64,000 nucleotides of DNA. Origin: Luidia sarsii (lineage: Eukaryota; Echinodermata; Asteroidea; Paxillosida; Luidiidae). Of the stretch, positions 43,085 to 55,068 are shown one piece after another. The position numbers and the translations under genes were made by a program. Position 1 is the first letter of the stretch. Every line of letters starts with the position of its first letter. Under the pieces are notes generated by a model. The model was not told the DNA's origin and ran no database searches. It saw only the letters and a list, made by a program, of their open reading frames with translations. The DNA is taken from NCBI GenBank assembly GCA_949987565.1, contig OX465110.1, positions 2,351,152 through 2,415,151 on the forward strand, given 5' to 3'.

Positions 43085-45208
43085 GAGAGAATAACAAGAC
43101 AAAGATGACGAAGAATATTGACATAGGAAAAGATGATAATGAGGAAGAAGACGAAGGAGAAGAAGACGAAGAAGAAGAAGATGAGGAAGAAGATGACAAT
43201 GAAGACAAAAAAAAAAAGAAGATGAGGAAGAAGATGACAATGAAGAAGTCGAAGGAGAAGAAGACGAAGAAGATGAGGAAGAAGATGACAATGAAGAAGT
43301 CGAAGGACTGAGAAGAAGACGAAGAAGATTAGGAAGAAGATGACAATGAAGAAGACAAAGAAGAAAAAGATAAGGAAGAAGATGACAATGAAGAAAACAA
43401 AGGAGAAGAAGACGAAGGAGAAGAAGATGAAGAAGAAGAAAATAAAGAAGAAGATGAGGAAGAAGATGACAATGAAGAAGACGAAGGAGAAGAAGACAAA
43501 GGAGAAGAAGCTAGATGAAGAAGAAGATGACAATGAAGAAGACGAAGGAGAAGAAGACAAAGGAGAAGAAGCTAGATGAAGAAGAAGATGAGGACAAAGA
43601 TTATAATGAAGAAGACAAAGGAGAAGAAGATGAAGAATTAGACAAAGGAGAAGACCAGGAAGAAGACGAAGAAGAAGATGAGGAAGAAGATGACAATGAA
43701 GAAGACGAAGGAGAAGAAGACGAAGAAGATGAGGAAGAAGATGACAACGAAGAAGACGAAGAAGAAAAAGATGAGGAAGAAGATGACAATGAAGAAAACA
43801 AAGGAGAAGAAGACGAAGGAAAAGAAGATGAAGAAGAAGAAAATAAAGAAGAAGATGAGCTAGGAAGAAGATGACAATGAAGAAGAAGAAGGAGAAGAAG
43901 ACGAAGAAGGAGAAGCAGCTAGATGAAGAAGAAGATGAGGAAGAAGATTATAATGAAGAAGACAAAGGATCGAAGAAGATGAAGAATTAGACAAAGGAGA
44001 AGACCAGGAAGAAGACGAAGAAGAAGATGAGGAAGAAGATGACAATGAAGAAGTCGAAGGAAAAGAAGACGAAGAAGATGAGGAAGATGATGACAATGAA
44101 GAAGACAAAGAAGAGGAAGATGAGGAAGAAGATGACAATGAAGAACATGACAATGAAGAAAACAAAGGAGAAGAAAACGAAGGAGAAGAAGACGAAGAAG
44201 AAAAAGATGAGGAAGAAGATGACAATGAAGAAGACGAAGAAGAAAACGAGGAAAAAGACGAAGAAGACGTACATAGAAAAAGATGACAATGAAGGAGAAG
44301 AAGATGAAGTCGAAGAAGATGAGGAAGAAGACGAAAGAGATAAAGATGAAGAAGAAAATGAGGAAGAAGATGACAATTAATGAAGAAGATGAAGGAGAAG
44401 ACGAAGAAGAAGAAAACAATTAAAAAGAAGAAGAAGATGAGGAAGAAGATGACAATGAAGAAGACGAAGGAGAAGAAGAAGATGAGGAAGAAGAAGACAA
44501 TTGAAGAAGACGAAGAAGAAGAAGATGAGGAAGAAGATGAGGAAGAAGATGACAATTAATGAAGAAGACTAAGGAGAAGACGAAGAAGAAGAAAACGAAG
44601 AAAAAGAAGATGAGAAAGAAGATGACAATGATCGATGAAGAAGACAAAGGAGAAGAAGACGAGGAAAAAGACGAAGACATAGAAAAAGATGACAATGAAG
44701 AAGACGAAGGAGAAGAAGACGAAGAAGATGAAGATGAGGAAGAAGATGACAATGAAGAAGAGGAAAGAGAAGAAGACGAGGAAAAAGACGAAGAACAGAA
44801 AAAGTGTTCTTCAGAAGATGAAGAAGAAGAAAATAAAGAAGATAAGGAAGAAGATGACAATGAAGAAGATGAAGGAGAAGATGAAGAAGAAGAAAATAAA
44901 GAAGAAGATGAGGAAGAAGATGACAATGAAGAAGAAGATGAGGAGGAAGATGACAATGAAGAAGACGAAGGAAAAGAAGACAAAGAAGAAGAAGACAAAG
45001 AAGAAGCTAGATGAAGAAGAATTGATGAGAATGAAGATGATAATGAAGGAGGAGAAGATGAAGAATTAGACAAAGGATAAGACCAGGAAGAAGACGAAGA
45101 AGAAGATGAGAAAGAAGACGAAGAAGAAGATGGGGAAGAAGGTGACAATGAAGAAGACGAAGGAGAAGAAGACGAAGAAGAAAACGAAGAAAAAGAAGAT
45201 GAGGATAC
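43085..45208. repeat. 2.1 kb purine-rich (GAA/GAT/GAC) tract
   Basis: A degenerate array of GAAGAAGAYGA words with recurring longer units (GAGGAAGAAGATGACAATGA). The plus strand is overwhelmingly A and G. Open frames read Glu/Asp/Lys-rich on one strand and Ser or Phe/Leu-rich on the other, as expected from composition. No start, splice or domain evidence supports a gene. Confidence 0.92.
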
Positions 45209-46550
45209 ATTTTTTGGTGAAAGGTGACATAATCTGTGGGTTAATTAGCTACAGAATGTTGTGTGATCTGATGTGATTTTTCAATTGTGACACTTTAATG
45301 AGTTATTGATTAAATGGTTGATTGGGTAGCGTGGGCCCTTGGTCGATGTGAGTGGGCGGGACAAACATCTGTTTGGTGTCTTCATGTCCAAGTAGGACTA
45401 TTTCAACTCATCTTTCTGCATTGGCATTGAAGTCTTCATCATTATCTCTGATCTGTCTCCATTCGTTGACGTCACCTCGATCCTTCATAATCATCTCTGC
45501 TCCCATCTGCAGCTTAATTCACCCTCCTTGGTTTTTGTCTTGGTACTTCTGACTCCTTTATGTCTGTCTTAGTTTTATTTATTTATCATTATTTTGTTAT
45601 GATTGCAATTTTTTTAAACCAGGGTTCCCAGGAAGAGCAGTGTCATGCATGTGTTGATGCTGATGGGTCTACGCACATTAGGCGTGCCTATACCTGTATT
45701 ACAATGTAGTTAGGCCTAGTTAGAGTAAGACACTGGTTTGGAGGAGGGGGTCCAGTTATGTGGGTGGGAGGGTGGACTCAGACAGATATTCTTCTATCCT
45801 GTAATTGCTGTAGCAGGGTAAGCATTACATGAAGTGAAGGAAGAAAGTACAACAGAAAAAAAGAAAGGAAGAAAATGCCCCCCAAAAAGATGGAGAGAGA
45901 GAAAAGAACTGTAGAAATTGGGAAAAGAAGGTGGAGTAAAAAGAAGAATAGAGGAGAAAGAGAATAAGGGAGGGTGGAGGGGAATATATACAGGGTTCCC
46001 AGGAAGAGCAGTGTCATGTACGTGTTGATGCTGATGGGTCTACGCACATTAGGCATGCCCCTGTGGGAGATTTTCTACAAAGAAGCAATCTTGAGATGAA
46101 GAAAAAGAACAGTTGAAGAAGAAAACAGACCCAAAAAAAAGAAAGGCATGTGGGAAAAGACAAAAGAAGGAAGGAAAAAATGGGAATTTAAGAAAAGGAG
46201 AAAAAAAAGAACACAAAGGAAGTTCCTTAGAAGAGTGGTAGCAAGAGTCGATAAAATAATTCACTGAAGATTTAGGACAGACTTTAGGGGAAATATGCAC
46301 ACATCATATTCATTTTTGTAAACAAAAAAGGATTCATGTTTGTAAAATATAACAAAGGGATTTGTTAGCTCAATGTCTTTGCATGTATACATTTGATTGC
46401 TCCAGCCTGAAAGCATTGACTTTATTTGTGTTTATCACACTCTATATTTATTTGTATAGAAATTATTATGCCTTCACCTACTATGTACTACTGCATAAAT
46501 TAAACTGAAGATAAATGTCCATGTATTTTTCTATGAAAAAAAAAGCAAAT
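45209..46550. repeat. Leader repeats 2 and 3 with purine-rich followers
   Basis: Copy 2 (about 45625) and copy 3 (about 45993) of GGTTCCCAGGAAGAGCAGTG share TGTTGATGCTGATGGGTCTA. Each is followed within about 210 bp by AAG/GGA-rich sequence (45838-45990, 46075-46230), repeating the arrangement around the 43 kb tract. The rest shows no gene. Confidence 0.65.
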
Positions 46551-49500
46551 TGTTGAATTGGTGGTTTGTTGGAGGGGGCCATGTCAGATAGAAAAAAAGG
46601 CATTTAAATCAATTTATTTTTTACAATTTTTACAATAAAATAGAAACCCAAAAATACAAACAAACAATTAATGAATATCCAAATTAATGGATTGGTGGTT
46701 GGTTGGATGGAGGGGGCCCATACAGAGGGAGGGTGGGTGGTCCATGTCAGATATAAATAAAAAGGCATTTCAATAAATTCATATTACATTTCTACAATGA
46801 AATAGAAACAAAATAAATTTTAAAAATGCAAAACAGAAAACCCAATCCAAATCGATGGATTGGTGGTTGGTTGGATGGAGGGGCCCATACAGAGGGAGGG
46901 TGGGTGGGAGATGTCAGATATAGATAAAAAGACATTTCAATAAATTCATATTACATTTCTACAAGAAAATTGCACAAAAAATCTAAAAAAATTAAAATTA
47001 AAAAATGGGTGGTTCATGTCTGATATAAACAAAAGACATTTCAATCAATTTATATGAAATTGCTACAATAAAATAGAAACAAAATAGATTTTAAACATTA
47101 AAACAAAATGATAATGGATTGGTGGTTGGATGGAGGGAGGGGGCCCATATACAGAGGGAGGGTGGGTGGGCCATGTCAGATATAAATAAAAAAAGGTATT
47201 TCAATCAATTGATAGAGAAGTAGAAACAAAAACATGCAAAAAATCATTACAAAAATGCAAATTCATGGATAGGTGGTTGGTTGGATGGAGGGGGCCCATA
47301 CAGAGGGAGGGTGGGTGGGCCATGTCAGATATAAACAAAAGACATTTCAATAAATTTGTATTAAATTGCTACAATAAAATAGAAAGAAAAGAGATTTGAA
47401 GCATACAAAATTTAAAAAATCAAAATTAATGGATTGGTGGTTGGTTGGATGGAGGGGGCCCATACAGAGGGAGGGTGGGTGGGCCATGTCAGATATAAAC
47501 AAAATACATGTACGTTTCAATAAATTTGTATTAAATTGCTACAATAAAATAGAAAGAAAATAGATTTTAAACGTACACAATTTAAAAAATCTAAATTAAT
47601 GGATTGGTGGTTGGTTGGATGGAGGGGGCCCATACAGAGGGAGGGTGGGTGGTCCATGTCAGATATAAATAAAAGGCATTTCAATACATTGATATAACAT
47701 TTCTACAAGAACATTGGAGAAAAAATTAAAAAGTAGAAATTAATGGATTGGTGATGGTTGGATGGATGGAGGGGCCCATACAGAGGGAGGGTCGTTGGGT
47801 GATGGGCCATGTAAGATATAAATACAAGGTATTTCAATCAATCGATATTTACATTTCTACAACAAAATAGCAACCAAAACAATTAAAGAAATTTAAAAAA
47901 AAATAAAAAGTAGAAATTAATGGATTGGTGATGGTTGGATGGATGGAGGGGCCCATACAGAGGGAGGGTCGTTGGGTGATGGGCCATGACAGATATAAAT
48001 ACAAGGTATTTCAATCAATCGATATTTACATTTCTACAAGAAAATAGCAACCAAAAAATTTAAAAAAATTTAAACAATTAAAAATTAGAATTGAATGGAT
48101 TGGTGATGGTTGGATGGATGGAGGGGCCCATGCAGAGGGAGGGTGGGTGATGGGCCATGTCACATATAAATAAAAGACAATTTCAATAAATTTGTATTTC
48201 CATTTCTACAATAAAATAGGAAACAAAATTGATTTTAAACATACAAAAATCCAAAATTCAAATTAATGGATTTGTGGTTGGATGGATGGAGGGGGCCCAT
48301 ACAGAAGGAGGGCGGGTGGGCCATGTCAGATATAAACAAAAGACGTTTCAATAAATTTGTATTAAATTGCTGCAATAAAATAGAAAGAAAATGTATATTC
48401 ATACACAATTAAACAAATCAAAATCGATGGATTGGTGGTTGGTTGGATGGAGGGGGCCATACAGAGGGAGGGTGGGTGGACCATGTCAGATATAAACAAA
48501 AGACGTTTCAATAAATTTGTATTAAATTGCTGCAATAAAATAGAAAGAAAATGAATATTAAACATACACAATTAAACAAATAAAAATCGATGGATTGGTG
48601 GTTGGTTGGATGGAGGGGGCCCTATACAGAGGGAGGGTGGGTGGTCCATGTCAGATATAGATAAAGGCCATTTTAATACATTGATATTACATTTCTACAT
48701 GAAAATTGGAACAGAAAAATCTGGAAAAAAAACACCAAAAAATGCAATAAAATAGGAAAAAAATAATTTTAAACATACAAAAATCCAAAATGCAAATTAA
48801 TGGATTGGTGGTTGGTTGGATGGAGGGGGCCCATACAGAGGGAGGGTGGGTGGGCCATGTTAGATATAAACAAAAGACGTTTCAATAAATTTATATTTCA
48901 TTTCTACAATAACATTGCAACATAAATATTTAAAAAAAATACAAAATAAAATATGCAAATTTATGGATTGGTGGTTGGTTGGATGGAGGGGGTCCATACA
49001 GGGGGAGGGTGGGATTGCCATGTCAGATGAATAAAATGTCACTTCAATCAATTTATATCAAATTGCTACAATAAAATAGATTTTAGACATAAAAAACATA
49101 ATAATGATAATGGATTGGTGGTTGGTTGGATGGAGGGGGCCCATACAGAGGGAGGGTGGGTGGGCCATGTCAGATATAAATAAAAGGCATTTCAATAAAT
49201 TCATATTTCAATTTCTACAATAAGAAAATAGAAAAAAATTAGATTTTAAACATACCAAAAAAAATAAAAATGATAATAATGGATTGGTGGTTGGTTGGAT
49301 GGAGGGGGCCCATACAGAGGGAGGGTGGGTGGGCCATGTCAGATATAGACAAAAAGGCATTTCAATAAATTTATATTACATTTCTACAATGAAATAGAAA
49401 CAAAATAGATTTTAAACATTCAAAAATAAAAATAAAATTAGAATTTATGGATTGGTGGTTGGTTGGATGGAGGGGGCCCATACAGAGGGAGGATGGGTGG

Positions 49501-52500
49501 GCCATGTCAGATATAAATAAAAGACATTTCAATAAATGTATATTTCCATTTCTACAATAAAATAGGAAACAAATAATTGTAAACATACAAAAATCCAAAA
49601 TGCAAATTAATGGATTGGTGGTTGGTTGGATGGAGGGGGCCCATACAGAGGGAGGGTGGGTGGGCCATGTCAGATATAAACAAAATACGTTTCAATAAAT
49701 TTATATTTCATTTCTACAATAACATTGCAACATATAAATCTAAAAAAATAAATATTAAAATATGCAAATTAATGGATTGGTGGTTGGTTGGATGGAGGGG
49801 GCCCATACAGAGGGAGGGTGGGTGGGCCATGTCAGATATAGATAAAAGCCATTTTGGTCAATTAACATTACATATCTATGATAAAGTAGAAACAAAAACA
49901 TGTAAAAAATCATTTAAAAATGCAAATTAATGGATTAGTGGTTGGATGGAGGGAGGGGGCCCATACAGAGGGAGGGTGGGTGGGCCATGTCAGATATAAA
50001 CAAAAGACGTTTCAATAAATTTGTATTAATTTGCTACAATAAAATAGAAAGAAAATAGATTTTAAACCTACAAAATTTAAAAAATCTAAATTGATGGATT
50101 GGTGGTTGGTTGGATGGAGGGAGGGGGCCTATACAGAGGGAGGGTGGGTGGGCCACGTCAGATATAAATAAAAAGGCATTTCAATTAATTGATATTGCAT
50201 ATCTACTATAAAGTTGAAACAAAAACATGCAAAAAATCATTAAAAAATGCAAATTAATGGATTGGTGGTTGGTTGGATGGAGGGGGCACATACAGAGGGA
50301 GGATGGGTGGGCCGTGTAAGATATAGATAAAAAGACATATTTCAATAAAAATTTTTTTAGATTGTTTACAATGAAATAGAAACAAAAGAATACAAACAAA
50401 CAATTAACTAATCTAAATTAATGGAATATTGGTTGGTTGGATGGAGGGGGCCCATACAGAGGGAGGGTGGGTGGGCCATGTTAGATATATATAGATAAAA
50501 AGGCAATTCAATAAATTTATATTTCAATTTCTAGAATCAAAAAATAGAAAAAAAATTTAACATACAAAAATGGAAAAAATGCAAATTATTGGATTGGTGG
50601 TTGGTTGGATGGAGGGGGCCCATACAGAGGGAGGGTGGGTTGGCCATGTCAGATATAAACAAAAGACTTTTCAATAAATTTGTATGAAATTGCTACAATA
50701 AGGTAGAAAGAAAAATAGATATTAAACATACAAAAAATAAAAAATCTAAATTGATGGATTGGTGGTTGGATGGATATTAACATATTACCATATTTATTAC
50801 ATAGCAACCAAAACAAAACAATTAAAGAAATAATAAACCATAACAAAGTAGAAATTAATAGATTGATGATGGTTGGATGGCTATGGATGGTTGGGCCCAT
50901 GTAGAGGGAGGGTCGTTGGGTGATGGGCCATGTCAGATATTAATAAAAGGCATTTCAATCAATCGATATTTACATTTCTACAACAAAATAGCAACAAAAA
51001 CAATTAAAGAAAGAAAAAAATAGAAATGAGAAATTAATTGATTGGCTATGGTTGGATGGATGGAGGGACCCATTCAGAGGGAGGGTGGGTGATGGGCCAT
51101 GTCAGATATAAATAAGAGGTATTTCAATCAATCAATCTTTACATTTCTACAAGAAAATAACAACCAAAACAATTAAAGAAATAAAAAAATAGAAATTAGA
51201 AATTAATTGATTGATGATGGTTGGATGGATGGAGGGGCCCATACAGAGGGAGGGTGGGTGATGGGCCATGTCAGATATAAATACAAGGTATTTCAATCAA
51301 TCAGTATTTACATTTCTACAACAAAATAGCAACAAAAACAATTAAAGAAAGAAAAAAATAGAAATGAGAAATTAATTGATTGGCTATGGTTGGATGGATG
51401 GAGGGACCCATTCAGAGGGAGGGTGGGTGATGGGCCATGTCAGATATAAATAAGAGGTATTTCAATCAATCAATCTTTACATTTCTACAAGAAAATAACA
51501 ACCAAAACAATTAAAGAAATAAAAAAATAGAAATGAGAAATTAATTGATTGATGATGGTTGGATGGATGGAGGGGCCCATGCAGAGGGAGGGTTGTTGGG
51601 TGATGGGCCATGTCAGATATAAATAAGAGGTATTTCAATCAATCAATCTTTACATTTCTACAAGAAAATAACAACAAAAACAATTAAAGAAATTAAAAAT
51701 AGAAATGAGAAATTAATTGATTGGCTATGGTTGGATGGATGGTGGGGCCCATTCAGAGGGAGGGTGGGTGATGGGCCATGTCAGATATAAATAAGAGGTA
51801 TTTCAATCAATCAATCTTTACATTTCTACAAGAAAATAACAACAAAAACAATTAAAGAAATTAAAAAATAGAAATGAGAAATAAATTGATTGGCTATGGT
51901 TGGATGGATGGTGGGGCCAATGCAGAGGGAGGGTGGGTGATGGGCCATGTCAGATATAAATACAAGGTATTTCAATCAATCAGTATTTACATTTCTACAA
52001 GAAAATAACAACCAAAACAATTAAAGAAATTAAAAAATAGAAATGAGAAATTAATTGATTGGCTATGGTTGGATGGATGGTGGGGCCCATACAGAGGGAG
52101 GGTGGGTGATGGGCCATGTCAGATATAAATACAAGGTATTTCAATCAATCGATATTTACATTTCGACAAGAAAATAACAACCAAAACAATTAAAGAAATT
52201 AAAAATAGAAATGAGAAATTAATTGATTGGCTATGGTTGGATGGATGGTGGGGCCCATTCAGAGGGAGGGTCGTTGGGTGATGGGCCATGTGATTGATTT
52301 CAATCAATTGATCTTTACATTTCTACAAGAAAATAATAACCAAAACAATTTAAGAAATAAAAAAATAAATAGAAAAAATTAATGGATTGGTGATGGTTGG
52401 ATGGATGAAGGGGCCCATGCAGAGGGAGGGTCGTTGGGTGATGGGCCATGTCAGATATAAATAAAAGGTATTTTAATGAATCGATATTTACATTTCTACA

Positions 52501-53200
52501 AGAAAAAAGCAACCAAAACAATTAAAGAAATTAAAAAACAAATAAAAAGTTGAAATTAATGGATTGGAGATGGTTGGATGGATGGAGGGGCCCATACAGA
52601 GGGAGGGTAGGTGATGGGCCATGTCAGATATCAATAAAAGGTATTTCTATCAATCGATCTTTACGTACATTTCTACAAGAAAATAACAACCAAAACAATT
52701 AAAGAAATAAAAAAATAGAAATTAGAAATTAATTGATTGATGATGGTTGGATGGATGGAGGGGCCCATACAGAGGGAGGGTGGGTGATGGGCCATGTCAG
52801 ATATAAATACAAGGTATTTCAATCAATTGATATAATTTACATTTCTACAAGAAAATAACAACCAAAACAATTAAAGAAATTTTAAAAATAAAAAGTAGAA
52901 ATTAATTGATTGATGATGGTTGGATGGATGGAGGGGCCCATACAGAGGGAGGGTGGGTGATGGGCCATGTCAGATATAAATACAAGGTATTTCAATCAAT
53001 TGATATAATTTACATTTCTACAAGAAAATAACAACCAAAACAATTAAAGAAATTTTAAAAATAAAAAGTAGAAATTAATTGATTGATGATGGTTGGATGG
53101 ATGGAGGGGCCCATACAGAGGGAGGGTGGGTGATGGGCCATGTCAGATATAAATAAAAAGGCATTTCAATACATTTATATTACATTTCTATACAATAAAT
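46550..53200 (+). repeat. 6.6 kb satellite of about 165 bp units with G-quadruplex motif
   Basis: Roughly 40 units, each with a G-rich half (GGTTGGATGGAGGGGGCCCA, GAGGGAGGGTGGGTGGGCCA) and an AT-rich half (ATTTCAATAAATTTATATTA, CAATAAAATAGAAAC). Unit length varies from about 150 to 180 bp. Two subfamilies exist: GGTTGGTTGGATGG units dominate to about 50.75 kb, and GATGGTTGGATGGATGG units with GTGATGGGCC dominate after, with a first block of the latter at 47.74-48.16 kb. GGGAGGGTGGGTGGG occurs intact in at least ten units, always on the plus strand. No gene is present. Confidence 0.95.
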
Positions 53201-53324
53201 ACAATATTTCTATACAATAAATAAAAAAATTATAAAAAGTAAGAATAAAAACTTGAAAATAAAAATTGGTGGTTGGCTGGATAAAGGTGGCCCATACAAA
53301 GAGAAACATTGGGAAAATTGAAAA

Positions 53325-53430
53325 CACAATGGCAAAGAAACTTTTACTGGAACTGGATTGGAACCCGAAATCTCTGGTTTTGCGTACCGGTGCTTTCACC
53401 ATCTTCCCCATCCAGCTCCCCCAACCACCA
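53325..53430 (-). repeat. tRNA-derived SINE, copy 5
   Basis: Minus-strand GGAGCTGGATGGGGAAGATG, GGTTCCAATCCAGTTCCAGT and AAAAGTTTCTTTGCCATTGT match the first SINE family. It sits at the right edge of the satellite. Confidence 0.7.
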
Positions 53431-54882
53431 CTAACTGTCGTATACTCTAGGGGCGAGTTCGGGCACACGTTCTGGGCTGTCCGGCCGTGAACAACCCTGG
53501 CGGAGATGTGGTGTGTGTGATCCTGTTCGAGTGGTTCGAACGCGAAACGGTTCCTGTTTGAAGAATTCTGGACCGCCCGCCAACTCTACCCACGAGTCCA
53601 GCCGGGATCAACCCCCCCCCCCCCCCCGCTTTCATTCAGCTGCAAACAGCAGTAGGCCCTAAACCCTGGCTACAGCAGCGCGATGATCATCGACCACATG
53701 TACGGGCTGGGTTGCTCATTTTGTTGCTAATTTTGAAATCTTTTCACAAATGTTTTACTAATTTTTACTAATTTTTACTCATTGTTACTTATTTTTACTC
53801 ATTTTTACTCATTTTTGTACAAATTTTTACTCATTTTGACTTATTGTTACACACCTGCCTATACGTATAGTAAACAATTCGTTTAACGCATTCTTTTGTG
53901 TGTTCATTAGAAACATTACACGATGATTTAAATTCCCACGCATCAATCAATTCAATTCAAACTATTTAATTTTCAGAGTTCATGTGAAAAGCTGAAAATA
54001 ATATAAAGCGGAAAGGTATCTACAAACGTTACCATAAATTTATTGTACAAAAGATAAAGGAATTTAAAAAGATAAAAGAATAACTATAGCATATTCGAAT
54101 CCCCTTTAGATAGTCTCGAATTATAATTCTTAACATGAATAAAATTAAATCTATAGTGGGCCGGACGTTTCGGCTGACGAATCCATCGTGAGCTAGAGGG
54201 AATTGCAGAAAAGGGCAGTGGAAGGAAATTTGCATAACATAAGCAGAATATGAATAGGGCTAATAAGGCCAAGCAAGGCAAGGGCACGCCATAACTTGCG
54301 ACTCCGACCAGTCAAGAATTAATGTTGAAAATTAATACAGGATATTAAGGAAAAGTGACGTTAATTAGGTCCAGATGCAGCGCAGACAGGCTTAAGGTTT
54401 TCCAGAGTTTTTTGCTCAATAAGCTAGGTTTCTATCTCTGGTTTTTAATCCTCATCCTCTCAGGAACTGTTTAACGGACATCATAATAATACGGAAGAAG
54501 CGAATCTCGGTTGTCTTTATGATGGTATAAAAGCCGCAGGGTAACCAAATTGCTCCGAACTAGCAATAATAATTTATGAGCAGAGTTCAGATTCGAAATA
54601 TTTCTAGTATACTGAGGTATGGTACATGGTCAGAGCTCTCTATGGAAATTGCCGTAGAGGGCGCTGCGTGATTTGGTGTTTTTTTCACAGATAGTATCCA
54701 GACGTTTGAAATATCAATTCACGTTTCAACGCAGCATGGAACCCGTCTAAAACGTCCACCGCGTATTACAAATACAGAAATATTTCAATTTTCTGCCAAC
54801 TTTCTTGAGCTAAGGTGTCTAACTTTTGTTTTACGGGATTCCTAGCAAACGTTTGTGTCCATGATACTTAACCCCGTGAGAA
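53431..54882. other. Region upstream of CENPN
   Basis: It contains a poly-C run at about 53611-53627, a short TTTTTACTCA tandem at about 53755-53845, and a family F-like arm (GGCCGGACGTTTCGGCTGAC) at about 54160. The CENPN promoter presumably lies in the last few hundred bases; no TATA box or other motif was identified with confidence. Confidence 0.45.
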
Positions 54883-55068
54883 ATGGTCAGTAAGGATGTG
54901 GAGAGCGATCTCCGGAGAGTTCTCGGACGGTTTAAGAGGGACGAAATCGTCAGGATCATGAAGGAGTGGGGTGGTTTTCCTCCGGAGAGTTTGAGCGAGT
55001 TGGAGTCGGCAGTGGCGCAGAAAGGCACTCGGAAAGCGCTGGTTGAGCGCATCTTGCTGCTTTCCAAA
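54883..55068 (+). CDS. CENPN: CENPN exon 1
   Basis: 62 codons from ATG to LLLSK, donor GTAGGT, phase 0. It covers most of the helical, pyrin-like N-terminal domain. Confidence 0.9.

Noticed and set aside
43034..45210. Glu/Lys-rich and Ser- or Phe-rich open frames
   Set aside because: Composition of the purine tract alone produces them; many overlapping frames on both strands.
46550..53200. Centromeric satellite
   Set aside because: Only 6.6 kb is visible and CENPN adjacency is not evidence; CENPN genes have no need to be near centromeres.
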